Assembly: GCA_013176395.1 (NCBI GenBank)
Contig: JABMLP010000012.1
Span: forward strand, 124,001-188,000
Direction: 5' to 3'
Length of the DNA stretch: 64,000 nucleotides
Source of the DNA: Venturia oleaginea
Lineage: Eukaryota; Ascomycota; Dothideomycetes; Venturiales; Venturiaceae
The translations under genes were made by a program, and so were the position numbers. Below, in pieces: positions 23,567-35,124 of this stretch; position 1 is the stretch's first letter; the number at the start of each line of letters is the position of its first letter. The notes under the pieces were generated by a model. That model did no database searches. It saw nothing but the letters and a program-made list of their open reading frames with translations, and was not told the DNA's origin.

Positions 23567-23694
23567 GTCGCCACTCGGGACCACATCGCAAGCTCTTTGT
23601 TAACTATACCTCCTTTACGAGCACCAACTGGAAAAGACTGATCACTATCCCTTGCCAACTCACCCAAGGATCCATCTCTATTCGAGTGGAAGCT

Positions 23695-26600
23695 ATGGTG
23701 GATAGTGGAGCTACTGGTATAGGCTTTATCAATAGACCTTTTGCGCAACAACACGGCCTGAAACTGAACCGACTCTCACGAGATATCGACGTCACTGGCT
23801 TTACTGGAAAACGGACCACGGCTGGGAGGATTACACATGTAGCCTCCCTCAAACTTGAACATGAAGGACACAGAGAGAGGATCTCTCTATATGTCACTAC
23901 ACTTGGAAAACACGATGTTATCCTGGGTCTGCCCTGGATGAAGAAACACGAGGTTGCCTTTGACTGGGCGAACCATAGACTGAACTTCACAGCACCTGGC
24001 TGTGATAAGCACGAACCCGAACCGGTAGAGGAACCCCTCTCACCTACCCGACCCGAAGCACGAACCCGAGCCCGAAATCGATCCTCTCTATCTATACGGA
24101 GGAAGCACGATGACTGGAAGCATAGCTTCAGACGTGCCCTGACTGAACCTGAACCTGAACCGGAACCTGAACACGAACACGAACACGAATCTGAACCCGA
24201 CATGGGACCCTCCTCTGACTTATGCGACGAGATTGATATCTGCGCTATAGGAGCTGTACCATTTACCCGACTTGTACGAAAACCTGACCACGAGCTCTTC
24301 GCCATCACAATGTCCGATATTGAGAAGGCTCTAGCCCCGAAAACACACACTGACCCGCGCACGAAAGTACCTACGGAGTACCACGAGCACCTTGACGTCT
24401 TCTCTCGGAAGAAATCCGACGTCCTCCCTGACCACCGATCCTACGACCACAAGATCCAACTCGAACCCGGTAAACAACCCGGCTTTGGACCTCTATACAG
24501 CATGTCTCAGAACGAACTCAAGGTTCTACGAAAGTACCTCGACGAGCATCTCGCTAAAGGATTCATCCGAGCAAGTTCCTCTCCCGCTGCCGCGCCTGTA
24601 ATCTTTGTCAAGAAACCTGGAGGTGGCCTCCGCTTTTGTGTCGATTACCGAGCTCTGAACGCCCTTACGATCAAGAATCGATACCCGCTCCCATTGATCC
24701 AAGAAACTCTGAACCGCCTTAGCAAGGCGAAGTATTACACAAAACTCGATATTATCGCAGCATTTAACCGCCTTCGTATCGCCAAAGGAGACGAATGGCT
24801 CACAGCCTTCCGGACACGATACGGCCTTTTCGAATACCTCGTTATGCCCTTCGGACTTGCAAACGCCCCGAGTACGTTCCAACACTACGTAAACGATGTC
24901 CTCCGTCCGTATCTCGATATCTTCTGCACCGCATATATCGACGATATCCTCGTGTACAGCAACAACCTCTCCGAACACCGAACCCACGTAGAACTGATCC
25001 TGAAGGCCCTACACGAAGCTGGGCTCCAACTTGATATCGACAAGTGCGAGTTTCATAAGACCGAAGTCCTCTATCTTGGCCTTGTCATCGCGACAGACGG
25101 GATCCGGGTGGACCCGAAGAAAATCGAAGCGATCACCGGTTGGAAGAACCCTCTGAACGTAAAGGACGTCCGTGCCTTTATTGGGTTCGCCAATTTCTAT
25201 AGACGGTTCATATCCGACTTCTCTGGAATCGTTGCTCCTCTTGTCAGACTGACTCGCAAGGACGTTATGTTTACGTTCGACGAAACCTGCAAAAGAGCCT
25301 TTGAGGCTCTCAAAAAAGCCTTTACTTCCGCACCGATCCTAAGACACTTCGACCCCGAACTAGCCTGTGTTGTGGAAGCCGACTCGTCCGATTACGCCTC
25401 AGGAGGCGTACTCTCTCAATATGGATCTAACGGGAAGCTCTATCCTGTAGCTTACTACTCGCACCGCCTATCGCCCGCAGAATGCAACTACGAGATCTAC
25501 GATAAAGAGCTGCTCGCTATCATCCGATGCTTCGAACAGTGGCGTCCAGAACTCGAAGGAGCCGCCTTTCCGATCAAGGTCCTCAGCGATCATAAAAGCC
25601 TGCAGTACTTCTGTACGACGAAACAACTTAGTCACCGACAAGCCCGCTGGTCTGAATACCTTTCCCGCTTCCAGTTTTCTATCGTCTACCGTCCAGGAGC
25701 ACAAGGACAGAAACCTGACGCTCTAACTCGGAGGTCGCAAGACCAACCTGCTCAAGAAGAAGCCCGCCTCTACCGAAAGCAAACACTCCTACGTCCCGAA
25801 CTTTTCAAAGAACTAAACCCTATTGATACAGATAGGTCGATTGAGCAAATTATCGAAGACGAATACGAAAACGATGAGTTTATCCAGGAGATCTTGGGTT
25901 TCCTCCGACAAGGAGTTCGGAAATCGAAGAAAATCAGTCTTTCAGAATGTGAGGCCCGAGGCAACCGCCTGTACTTCCGAGACCGCCTTGTCCTGCCTAG
26001 TTCGGACGAACTGAAGGTTAAGCTACTTCGCTACGTCCACGAATCTCCTGTTGGCGGTCACCCAGGCCGTACAAAGACTTTGGAAGTCCTGTCCCGCCAG
26101 TACTACTGGCCACAGATGTACGACTCTGTCAGACGCTTCGTACGAAGCTGTCACGTCTGTCAACGTTCGAAATCCTCCCGAGAAGTATATAGCGGCCTGT
26201 TGAAACCCTTACCTGTACCTGAGAAGAGATGGAAAGACATCTCTGTCGACTTTGTGATCGAACTACCCGAATCCGAAGGCTACACAAATGTTATGGTCGC
26301 CGTCGACAGACTGAGCAAGATGACTCACTTTATTCCCTGCGCCTCAATTAAGGCACCCGACGTAGCACGGCTATTCCTTACGCACGTTTGGAAACTACAC
26401 GGACTCCCAGATACGATCGTGTCCGATCGAGGCAGCCAGTTCGTGTCCGCCTTCTGGGATGAACTCACGAAACAATTGAAAATTGAAGCACGTTTGTCTA
26501 CCGCCTTCCACCCAGAGACGGATGGACAGACTGAACGAATGAATTCCGTAATGGAACAATACTTCCGTGCCTACGTAGCCTACCTGCAAGACGACTGGGC

Positions 26601-27318
26601 CCGCTGGACTCCAATGGCTGAGTTTAAGGCAAACAATACCGCCTCGGAGACGACAGGAATAACACCGTTCCTAGCCAATAGTGGCCAACACCCGAGAATG
26701 GGATTCGAGCCCCCTACCGGAATAACACGGCCAGCTTACCAACGACAACAAGTCCAAGATGTTCATAAATTCGTCGAAGATATGAAAGACGTTGAGATGT
26801 TCCTGCACGACGAGATGAAATGGGCCCAAGCAGTCTACGAAGAGAAAGCAAACCGACGACGTCACCCGGCACCCGCCTATCAAGTTGGCGACTCCGTTAT
26901 GCTAGATATCCGAAATGTGAAAACCCGAAGACCAGCTAAGAAACTCGACTGGAAGTCTGCTGGCCCGTTCCGAATAGAGAAAGTTATCTCCTCTCACGCG
27001 TACCGACTTGAACTCCCTACAAGTATAAAGATACACCCCGTTTTCCATACCTCCTTACTTCGACCTGTCTACGATGACGAAGCCTTACCCGGACAGATTC
27101 AGGAACCACCGCCGCCAGTCGAAATCGACGGCGAACAGGAATACCTCGTTGAGAGAGTCAACGACTCTCGATACAATAAGAGACGACGACGCCACGAGTA
27201 TTTAGTATCATGGCAAGGATATGATGAAGAGACATGGGAACCAGCTTACGAAATATGGGATACAGCTGCAGCAGCCAAATTCGAAAGAGAGCATCCGGAG
27301 AAAGTAGTCCCCCATTGA
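23695..27318 (+). CDS. Chromovirus pol polyprotein
   Basis: 1207 residues from ATG 23695; the frame is open further upstream, as expected for expression by frameshift from gag. Domains in order: aspartic protease DSGATG at residues 3-8; a Glu/Pro/His-rich linker of tandem EP and EH pairs (about 150-165); reverse transcriptase with YIDDILVYS near 413; RNase H with EADSSDYASGG; integrase with an HHCC zinc-binding region (about 781-826, ending CHVCQRSK), catalytic D near 851, D in DRGSQF near 911 and E in DGQTERMN near 946; and a C-terminal chromodomain (EYLVERVND ... YLVSWQGYDEETWEP). No stop or shift interrupts pol. The chromodomain would direct integration to methylated H3K9 chromatin. Confidence 0.97.
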   Translation: MVDSGATGIGFINRPFAQQHGLKLNRLSRDIDVTGFTGKRTTAGRITHVASLKLEHEGHRERISLYVTTLGKHDVILGLPWMKKHEVAFDWANHRLNFTAPGCDKHEPEPVEEPLSPTRPEARTRARNRSSLSIRRKHDDWKHSFRRALTEPEPEPEPEHEHEHESEPDMGPSSDLCDEIDICAIGAVPFTRLVRKPDHELFAITMSDIEKALAPKTHTDPRTKVPTEYHEHLDVFSRKKSDVLPDHRSYDHKIQLEPGKQPGFGPLYSMSQNELKVLRKYLDEHLAKGFIRASSSPAAAPVIFVKKPGGGLRFCVDYRALNALTIKNRYPLPLIQETLNRLSKAKYYTKLDIIAAFNRLRIAKGDEWLTAFRTRYGLFEYLVMPFGLANAPSTFQHYVNDVLRPYLDIFCTAYIDDILVYSNNLSEHRTHVELILKALHEAGLQLDIDKCEFHKTEVLYLGLVIATDGIRVDPKKIEAITGWKNPLNVKDVRAFIGFANFYRRFISDFSGIVAPLVRLTRKDVMFTFDETCKRAFEALKKAFTSAPILRHFDPELACVVEADSSDYASGGVLSQYGSNGKLYPVAYYSHRLSPAECNYEIYDKELLAIIRCFEQWRPELEGAAFPIKVLSDHKSLQYFCTTKQLSHRQARWSEYLSRFQFSIVYRPGAQGQKPDALTRRSQDQPAQEEARLYRKQTLLRPELFKELNPIDTDRSIEQIIEDEYENDEFIQEILGFLRQGVRKSKKISLSECEARGNRLYFRDRLVLPSSDELKVKLLRYVHESPVGGHPGRTKTLEVLSRQYYWPQMYDSVRRFVRSCHVCQRSKSSREVYSGLLKPLPVPEKRWKDISVDFVIELPESEGYTNVMVAVDRLSKMTHFIPCASIKAPDVARLFLTHVWKLHGLPDTIVSDRGSQFVSAFWDELTKQLKIEARLSTAFHPETDGQTERMNSVMEQYFRAYVAYLQDDWARWTPMAEFKANNTASETTGITPFLANSGQHPRMGFEPPTGITRPAYQRQQVQDVHKFVEDMKDVEMFLHDEMKWAQAVYEEKANRRRHPAPAYQVGDSVMLDIRNVKTRRPAKKLDWKSAGPFRIEKVISSHAYRLELPTSIKIHPVFHTSLLRPVYDDEALPGQIQEPPPPVEIDGEQEYLVERVNDSRYNKRRRRHEYLVSWQGYDEETWEPAYEIWDTAAAAKFEREHPEKVVPH

Positions 27319-27344
27319 TTGGTTACTTCTTTTCTTTTCCGTTT

Positions 27345-27355
27345 AAGAGGGGGGT
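27345..27355 (+). other. Polypurine tract
   Basis: AAGAGGGGGGT immediately upstream of the 3' LTR, the expected primer site for plus-strand synthesis. Confidence 0.75.
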
Positions 27356-27357
27356 AC

Positions 27358-27590
27358 TGTCACGGAGTGACACTGAGAATGTTACCATGAACTGGTATAC
27401 ACGTGACTTCAGCGCACGAACCAAGGAATCCCATATATACCTTGCGATTCCTCCCTGTACTTAGATTCTTCACGCAATGTTTTGATCCTTAGAACGATAC
27501 TACCATTGACTTCTATCACGCCCGCTTATAGCTAGCACGGCTAATCATTTGTCAACGTGATCTACGACTGCTTCTATTGCTCCCGTGACA
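27358..27590 (+). repeat. 3' LTR
   Basis: Same 233-bp sequence as the 5' LTR with one mismatch. Preceded by a purine-rich tract. Confidence 0.97.
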
Positions 27591-27595
27591 AAATC

Positions 27596-28386
27596 CTTGT
27601 AACGACTCGATGTATGGAAATCATTGCAGGATGGGAATTTCGCGAGCGAAAAATACCATGGTAATCTGGTCGTACCTACTCGGATCAATCTGCCGGCTTG
27701 GCTATTACCATATAAGGCTACGCGGCGTAGGCCCGAATAAAAACATCGCAGACGTACACGACCCAATCCAAAGCTCAGCTCTGGCAAAATTAGAACACAA
27801 AGCGCTACCGGCCCAAGAAAGCCGTTCACGCCATCGAAAATCCGGGGGAAAAGTTCGAAAACGGCCTTACTCAGGCCAAAGCTCAACGCCTCGTTTCCCA
27901 AAAACCAGAGGCCGCGTTTCCCATCCCCGTGCACCCAGTTTCGAAACAAGGATGTGATCATTCACTACACCAGTGAACTTCAAAGTTTGCTGAAACTCTG
28001 TGTCATGGCTCGCCTTACGGAGTAAATTATAACGGTGCTTTGAATGTCTAGACGAAATCTATCAGTTTATAGGCGTAGACACGTCTCGAGGAAAACTCTC
28101 ATAGATTGAATGAGGTACTCAGGTCACCCAAGTGGTAAGATTTCCACGCACGACGACCAGGAATAGTATTGCCACCGAGATCAAGAGAGGGAATCCGGGA
28201 TACGAGAAAGTTGGCGGCACACAGTAAAGCAATGGCGATATAGAGGAAGGATTGGAGATGAGGGAGAGAAAGGCATATATATATAAGTCCTACGAAATTC
28301 CTGTAGAATGAGAATCATCAACAACATCAGCTTCATTCACTTCAAAGACCATTCGATATATATCAAAAAATCCACTCACGACAATT
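27596..28386. other. Gene-free flank and promoter of the secreted protein gene
   Basis: No supported frame. 28255-28325 has TATATATATAAGTCC-like sequence about 110 bp before the next start codon, a likely core promoter. Confidence 0.45.
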
Positions 28387-28778
28387 ATGCAACTCTCCAC
28401 CATCTTCCTCGCTGTTCTCAGCCTCGGGTAAGTTTCCAGCTGCAAAACCGCTTTGTATCATCTTACTAACACATTTCAAAGCGCAACAGCCTTCGCCTTG
28501 CCAGCTGACGCCGCTGCAGCCAGTGGCGCAACTCTCAGCGCGGCCGCCGATCCACCACGCTGCGACCGCTTCCGTCCAGGACAACGCGACTACAATGACT
28601 ACCGCTGTGACCGTCGTGGACGATGTGAGCACGGAGACTGGAGAGAGCGAGGGAGAGATTGCCCTCGTCCAAGGTTAGTCCATATAATCTTTCCCACCTC
28701 TATCATTACCTTGCTGACGATGTTCTCAGAGAATGCGATCGCCGTGACCGAGACCGTGACTGCGGCCGCTGGTACTAG
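28387..28778 (+). CDS. Small Arg/Cys-rich secreted protein
   Basis: Three exons, 28387-28427, 28482-28673 and 28730-28778, encode 93 residues; introns are 54 and 56 bp (GTAAGT...AAG, GTTAGT...CAG). Signal peptide MQLSTIFLAVLSLGATAFA, then an Ala-rich prosegment, then a compact ~55-residue domain with exactly six Cys (RC, RC, RC, DC, EC, DC) and more than fifteen Arg, ending CGRWY. Six Cys suggest three disulfides. Size, cysteine count and charge fit a secreted effector-like or antimicrobial-like peptide, but I recognise no family. The promoter has a TATATATA tract about 110 bp upstream. Confidence 0.75.
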
Positions 28779-29058
28779 GGACCTGGATTGTATCTGGTAG
28801 AATTTCTGGCATGGAAGAGATGGCGAAGGGGTATTTTGGTTCAACTGTACATGTTCGTTGAAATCTGAGAACACCTTCATTCGTTCTGTCTTTTGCCTGA
28901 AGCTTTTTTTTGCAATTACGCATCCTTGGGCGATAGAAAGATATATTTTCCTGCCGTGCAACCAATGCGAACAAATCGTTGGCCGACTCTGTTCCACAGG
29001 TCTCATTCAGTTATCTACAGCATGATGAGTCTCTTGCGGGGTAAAACTCTTATATACA

Positions 29059-30214
29059 ATGGGGACTCACTTTGCACCAGTTGTGCCCAAGCTTGCGACA
29101 ATGCATCTCCAAGCACAAAGTATCTGGTTCCGCTTGCCGGACGAAATTCGCAATGACATCCAAGAACTGAGTCTCATCTCTTCCGAGCCAATTGTGAATC
29201 CGTACCCACCACGACTATACGTCTGCGATCGCGTTGAACATGTCCCTCGGGGTTGTACCTTCCACTACTTGACTGATCGCGAGATCGACGAAGCTCAACT
29301 GTCCAGAATACAACGAGACGATGGCACTTACGTCATTAGAAATCTCAGTATGCATGCTCTCGGTTTAGGCTTACCAGGGGCGTGTCGAAGGTCATATGCA
29401 GAGTCCTCCTTTCGGTCGCTATACTCAAAGAATCGCTTCCACTTCACGAGCAGGGCTCTTCTTCAGCATTTTGTCCAGAAAGTCGACGAGAAGATGATCG
29501 GTATGATTTCAGACCTCGAGCTAGAGGTACGAGAAGAGAGCAAGTGCATAGACTTGACCGACTCTAACACAAGAGCCTTTTAGTTGGAGACGGAGAACAA
29601 TCAAAACGGTAGTTTCAGATTCAAATACTGCAAGCCGTACTGGACGGCTCCACCTATAACAGAGCAGTCTCCTGAAAATTACCTTCATCTTTATTCTTCA
29701 CGAATCAGCCCCACGTTCTCCAAGCTTGTCGGCATCCACATTTTGAGAATCGACGGAGACAATTGGTGACCGTGGCTACCCGCCTGGTAGGATGTTCAAG
29801 GATTTCTCGACGATTGAAAAAGTGGAGATTCAAATTCCTCCTCCCAGAAGACAGCAGTACATACAATGCGACGAACCGCCAGGTCCGCGCCTTATAGAAC
29901 ACCTGTCTACAATTGACGAAATGATCAGGGCGGTAGGAGGAGAAAAGAGTGATCACAACTCTGGGCCTTTCTTAAGCTGGAGACAGAGTAGCGAGGGCAT
30001 CTGGTTGCGTGTTTCTTGTCATGACTGTGACGACAAGAAGCTATGGGACGGAGTCTTGAGAACAGGCTTTTATAAGGCAGAAGCTGGATTCCAGAGGTCA
30101 GAGGGGGATATGCCTGAAGAAAAACGGCATACATGGCATGGCTCTTGCCGATGGCCAGACGAAAAAGTGGATGCCAATGAATACCAAGATCCATATCTGA
30201 ATCTTCGCTTGTGA
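29059..30214 (+). pseudogene. Decayed F-box/2EXR-like gene
   Basis: The 5' part (29059-29580, MGTHFAPVV...) includes IWFRLPDEIRNDIQELSL, the usual start of the fungal F-box-like/2EXR group. It is cut by an in-frame TAG at 29581-29583, after which the same frame stays protein-like to about 29767 (GIHILRIDGDNW). The 3' part continues in a different frame from 29792 to 30214 (MFKDFSTIEKVEIQIPPP...). No intron with good borders joins the pieces at the TAG. One nonsense change plus one shift explains the pattern. Confidence 0.6.
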
Positions 30215-30252
30215 AGGTGACTGTGAGGCTGGTGAAGGTGACTGTGAGGCTG
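30211..30252 (+). repeat. Tandem 21-bp duplication
   Basis: GTGAAGGTGACTGTGAGGCT(G) occurs twice head to tail just after the pseudogene stop codon. Confidence 0.8.
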
Positions 30253-30517
30253 GTGATGTGATGGTGATGATATGAATGCGTGAATAATGAATATCGCCAA
30301 ATCATCTACCTTTGACGTGTTAGATGGCTTTGTATGATATTGGATTTGAAGGTTGAGCAGTGAAGTTGGTTCCCGATGGTTGAGCGTTCCTGCCTCTTCG
30401 CGTCCTCAGAATACACAACAATGACGTTTCTTATATCTTGTGACAGTCTTCGCCTCAACTCGTTCCATTTCATCGTCCATCTTCCCCTTCAAACAACTCA
30501 TCGACACAGTCGCAACA

Positions 30518-31952
30518 ATGCCAGACTACGCCGACATATCGATGAAGATACATACGCCCTTCGCTCTCCAAGGATTACCAGAAATCGCGCCCACCGAAGA
30601 CATATCCGTTCATTCTCCAGTAAAACAATTCGTCGACGAATCGCGACGGCGCGTCTCAGTATTGATACCAGTCACGCCGCAAGCCCACTTCTGGATTTCG
30701 TACAAAGTTGAAGAACCGCCAACCGAACCAGAGGGAGTCTTCTACGTCTTCAAACTCCTGGTCAATGGACAGCCGCTGGTCACATGGTGCTGTGGCGAGG
30801 AAGAGGGCTGGAGTGGCAAGACCATGTTCAGTCTGTATGATGCTGAACAGGATGACGCGACTGGAGGCGCTGGAATGCAAAAAATGTGTTTCCATTTCAG
30901 CAAACAAGATGAAGATGGTCTTGCAGAGCAAGTAACAGAGTTTACAGGAGAGCAGGAGCGCTGCGTCGAAGTAAAAGTCTGCAGAGCCAATGTCAAGATT
31001 CGCGTGCCGAGAGACCTGCCAAAATACGAAGGGCTACCCGATTTACCTGGATTCGAGTGAGTTTTGTTAACACTCCCGCAAGCAAAAGCTGATGGGCGAC
31101 AGGCTTCGTACTGGGGGGATTACCAAGCGAGGCAATCCTCGAACATTCTACAAGTTTGGGTTGCTGGATCCATTTGAGGCTCCCCATGCCACATTCAGGT
31201 TTTACTGTCGTACTCTAGGCGAATTTGAAGCCCTGAATCTTAAGACGGAGCAAATCGAACTCAGGCAGCCTAAATCAACCTGCCAAGCGAGTCCTGGGTC
31301 CATCAGAAGCGAGGCTTCAGACAAGCACTGGATGGCTCCAAGCAGAATCCCAAATATCAAGTTCGAGCGGACTCCCAGCATCTCTGATTCGTACTTCAGC
31401 TATCCCAATCGTGTGTTTGGGAAGAAGAAGAAGCGAGTCAGCACAAACGGCGATGGCTCTCCGCAGAGGATCCATGGCGAAGATGGTCCTCAATCTAGTC
31501 CCGAACGGATATGTCCATTGGGTCCGAGAAGGATCATTAGTAGAGGAACCACGGGACCATGGGTACCACCAATGCCCAATGCTCCAGTCCTGCCACCTCC
31601 TGTTCCTAAACATGCTGATATATGGCAGTTCGGCCCAGTAACAGAAACGGCGACCGAGACTGTTGAAATTGTGTACGAAGAGCCAATAACCAATCCAAGA
31701 CGTCTCTCAATTCCTCCCTCGATGGTGCTTCGGCCGCTGATAGCTCATGGTCCACTAGACGCGTCGCCGCAGAAAACCGACGTGGAAACGGAGGCTGTAT
31801 CGCACAAAGACAAACCCCTGCCACCGTCGCCGCGTCGAAGAGCACGAACTGAGACGGGAGGATTGATGAAGTGTGTGCTGGCGAACTCGATCGCAAGGAG
31901 GAGGAATCTGACGAATCCAGAGACCAGGCGTGGTTCGGACGCGCGGGTGTAG
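30518..31952 (+). CDS. Conserved-type fungal hypothetical protein
   Basis: Two exons, 30518-31056 and 31103-31952, with a 46-bp intron (GTGAGT...ACAG), give 462 residues. The start MPDYADISMKIH is the first ATG in the frame. The N-terminal ~230 residues look like a beta-rich globular domain (VSVLIPVTPQAHFWISY, FYVFKLLVNGQPLVTW, FKFG-like TFYKFGLLDP) similar in layout to the uncharacterised fungal DUF7918-type proteins. The C-terminal half is disordered, with proline-rich and basic stretches (KKKKR, PPSPRRRAR). Intracellular; function unknown. The DUF assignment is from memory of layout and needs a profile search. Confidence 0.75.
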
Positions 31953-32416
31953 ATATAGCTACCATGGTTTTGGGCCGGGAGGAGCCGTAAGTCGAGGGCC
32001 GGTACAACTTTTGACAGTAGGGGGTTCAATTGAAGTTACTTTGAGCATTTCCATCTGATGTACTCAGCAGAATAACAAGACTGGTGGAAGTCCTTCTCTG
32101 GTGTTACATCCTGGCGAGTCCTGTCGCAGACGTTCGACCCCCACCACCTTTTCTTTGCTCTTTTCGTCCCCCTTGCCCCCTGCTCCTGTGCAAGGCCCTT
32201 CGCCCTGCCCAATAGTGCCTTCCCCGCTGTTTAGATCGCGTCTCACCTGCATCCTTCAGGCCATACCCCACAAATTCGCACGTCAGGCGGCCCCCAAGGC
32301 TGCATGGGAAGTCGCTATGAAACAGTTGCGGGTTGCGGGCAAATACAAGATGCACATCTTTTGGCTCCCTACTGTCAACTGCCTTTTTTAGGTACTGTAT
32401 TTCTATATCTTGAACC
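31953..32416. other. Intergenic and glutaminase promoter
   Basis: No gene seen. CT-rich 32100-32250 could be part of the glutaminase promoter. Confidence 0.4.
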
Positions 32417-35124
32417 ATGCGGGCAACTCCATCGATACTCATCGCTAGCACATCGGCCTTGCTGGCAAGCCTTGTTGATGCTTCAACTCTCACGCCGCCA
32501 GTGCTCCCTCTTATTGTGCGAAACCCATACTTGAGCACTTGGCTACCCAATGCGCGAGATGTGCCGTGGAAGAAATGGCCGATGTTCTATACTGGACAGG
32601 AAGTATGATCAGTGCGGATCCAGAACTGAGTGGCATTCAAGCTGATGGTTTGCGCTCCGCAGATTGGCTTCGGTGTCCTAGCTTCAATACCACAGACGGA
32701 TACCGTCTATCCTCTTCTTGGACGAGCCCATGATTCTTTGGATGGATCAGGCCATGGCGATGGGTATTGACCTCTGGCGCAATCACTAGAGCTCCTGGCT
32801 GACCTGGCTAGATACAATGTCTCGTTCCCAACTTACGAAGGCGCAAAGTACGATGCGTCGACCACAAACCTCACCTATACAATTCCTGCGCCGTCCGAGC
32901 ATAGCAATTCTGAATCCCTCAAGATCATACTCTCCTTCCTCTCTCCTGTGACTCCACAATCAACTCTACGACAATCTATACCTGCTGCGTATTTGACCGT
33001 GTATGTTGAAGGTGACTTTGCCGTAGACATTTACGTGGACGTCAATGGCCAATGGGTCAGTGGAGATAGAGGCAGCCGCATCCAGTGGGAATTGCTACAG
33101 CAAGGTCTCGGTGGAGAGAAGAGTCTCAAGACCTGGAGTGTTCAGAGGCAGGACCAATTGCTCTTCACTGAGAATTGGGATCGTGCTGAATGGGGAACTT
33201 TATACTTCTCTGGTCCGTCTGTGAGTGGATCGACCTTAGAAAGCTATGGAGCGGCATACTAACGGATGTGGATAGGACGTACAACACGAATGCGGCACGT
33301 CAGCCTTGCTACGACAGCGATTTTCACGAACCGGCACTCTACAAAATCGAGTGGATGGATCTTTCCGATCAATCATGGACGAGGAGCCCGTTTTTGCTTT
33401 CTCGAAATCTTTCGAACTCGGGAACAGTACTAAATCAGCCAAAGGGAAAACAGAGGACAGCGTCATGTTCACCATTGCACACATTCAAGACCCTGTTGTT
33501 CAGTATGCCTCCGAGCGTGGCCTAACAATGATGCGACCCCTTTGGAAATCTTGGTTCTTCACCGACGACGTCCTAATCAAATATCATTACCTCGACTTCC
33601 TCAACGCCGATGCTTTTGCAAGCAACTATTCTGCGCAACTTGCTATCGATGCATACAAGTCCGGATCCGACAGCTACGTCGATATCGTAGCCATTTCCGC
33701 ACGACAAGTTCTGGGAGCAACAAGTTTCTCTGGAACACCCGAAAATCCTCTCATATTCCTTAAGGAAATCTCGTCCAATGGAAATTGCCAAACTGTGGAT
33801 GTCATCTTCCCTGCTTTCCCGTTCTTCATGTACACCAATCCGCGATGGCTGGCGTATTTGCTCGAGCCTCTTATTGAGCACCAAATGAGTGGGCAGTATC
33901 CCAACAAGTACTCGATGCATGATCTTGGAACGCATTTCCCGAACCAAACTGGTCATGCTGATGGACGTGACGAATATATGCCCGTGGAAGAATGCGGAGA
34001 TATGCTGATCATGGGTCTAGCTCTTGTGAATTCGCTCAAATATGACGCTGGATATTCGTCGCAATCTCTTTGGGCGGCTCTCGGAAGCGGGGACTACGAA
34101 GAGGACGAAAGGAATGAAAGGGATTGCTCCCATATGAGTTTTTTCCCTTTAAACAACTTGGACACTATGGGCAATGCTCTCCACATAGACGATACGTGGG
34201 GTGGTGGAGCCAAGGGTGCGAAACAGGCCAAGAAGTGGTTGAAGAGAAGTTATCGTCTTTGGAAGCAATGGACTAGCTATCTCGTCGAGTTCAGTCTTGA
34301 GCCACAAAATCAACGTAAGTTTGGTTAACAGCTTTTCAAGGAGCATCTTCTGATCGTCATCAGTCTCCACCGACGACTTTGCCGGATGGCTTCCTCTGCA
34401 AACCAATCTTGCTCTTAAAGGCATCATCGGCATCAAAGCCATGAGCGAAATCGCCGATATTGCCGGACAAGACGAGGATGCAAAGAACTTCAGGAATATT
34501 TCCAGCGTTTATATCAAGAAATGGGAAGACTTTGGAATGTCCAGAGACAAGAGCCACGCCAAGCTGGCATACAACTGGTGGGGCAGTTGGACGACTCTCT
34601 ACAGTTTGTTTGCAGACGCGATTCTCTGCTTCCATCCTACGATCACAGGAAATCCTGCTATTTCTGAAGTCGAGGTCCAGAGCGAAAGCGACAGCCCTTT
34701 CGTATCTCAAGCTTCTAACAATCAAGCCCCATTGACTATGAAAACTAACAAGAAACAGACTAGCCGCAACCATACCACCAGTGATTTTATTCCTCACTCT
34801 GTCTATGAGGCGCAGTCTAAATGGTACGGAATCGTGATGCAGAAGTACGGACTTCCACTCGACTCTCGGCATTTGTATACCAAATCTGATTGGGAGTTTG
34901 AGGCTGCAGCTGTCGCTGAGCCAGACGTCCGCAAAGATATCTTGGACCGGGTGAGCATATGGGTGAATGAGACGAGTACGGATCGTCCTTTGACGGATTT
35001 GTATAACACGGAGGGAGATGGGGGATTTCCGGGTCCAAATTTTATGGCGAGACCAGTTGTTGGGGCGCATTTTAGCTTTTTGGCGCTGGAGAGGGCGTGT
35101 GGCGGGGGAAATGATTTGGATTAG
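32417..35124 (+). CDS. Secreted glutaminase, GtaA-like (DUF5127/DUF4965/DUF1793 family)
   Basis: Five exons: 32417-32602, 32663-32763, 32812-33220, 33276-34314, 34364-35124; 831 residues. All four introns are 48-60 bp, and two show clear branch sites (GGCTGAC, TACTAAC). The signal peptide is MRATPSILIASTSALLASLVDAS. Family landmarks: LPLIVRNPYLSTWL and FYTGQE at the N-terminus, IYVDVNGQWVSGD, HECGTSALLRQRF, the DYVDIVAISARQ-like region (YVDIVAISARQVLG), FPAFPFFMYTNPRWL, HDLGTHFPNQTGH, MPVEECGDMLIM, and NWWGSWTTLYSLFAD near the end. These match the Aspergillus extracellular glutaminase family, which hydrolyses L-glutamine to glutamate and ammonia. A short insert with Ser/Asn/Thr (about residues 690-715) sits in the C-terminal domain. 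Fully intact. Confidence 0.93.

Larger units (their letters stand above)
22211..27590 (+). mobile_element. Full-length Ty3/gypsy chromovirus
   Basis: 5380 bp with 233-bp LTRs (TGTCAC...GTGACA) that differ at only one position seen (C versus T near 22394/27542), flanked by a 5-bp target duplication AAATC at 22206-22210 and 27591-27595. The element carries gag, then pol with protease, RT, RNase H, integrase and a C-terminal chromodomain. The near-identical LTRs show a recent insertion. gag is broken inside its zinc knuckle, so this copy is probably not autonomous. Confidence 0.97.

Noticed and set aside
23604..24362. 252-codon minus-strand frame with Ser/Gly/Cys repeats
   Set aside because: Antisense shadow of the Glu/Pro-rich linker of pol.
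27545..27961. 138-codon minus-strand frame overlapping the 3' LTR
   Set aside because: It is the reverse reading of LTR and flank; the same C-terminal residues also appear opposite the 5' LTR (22398-22769).
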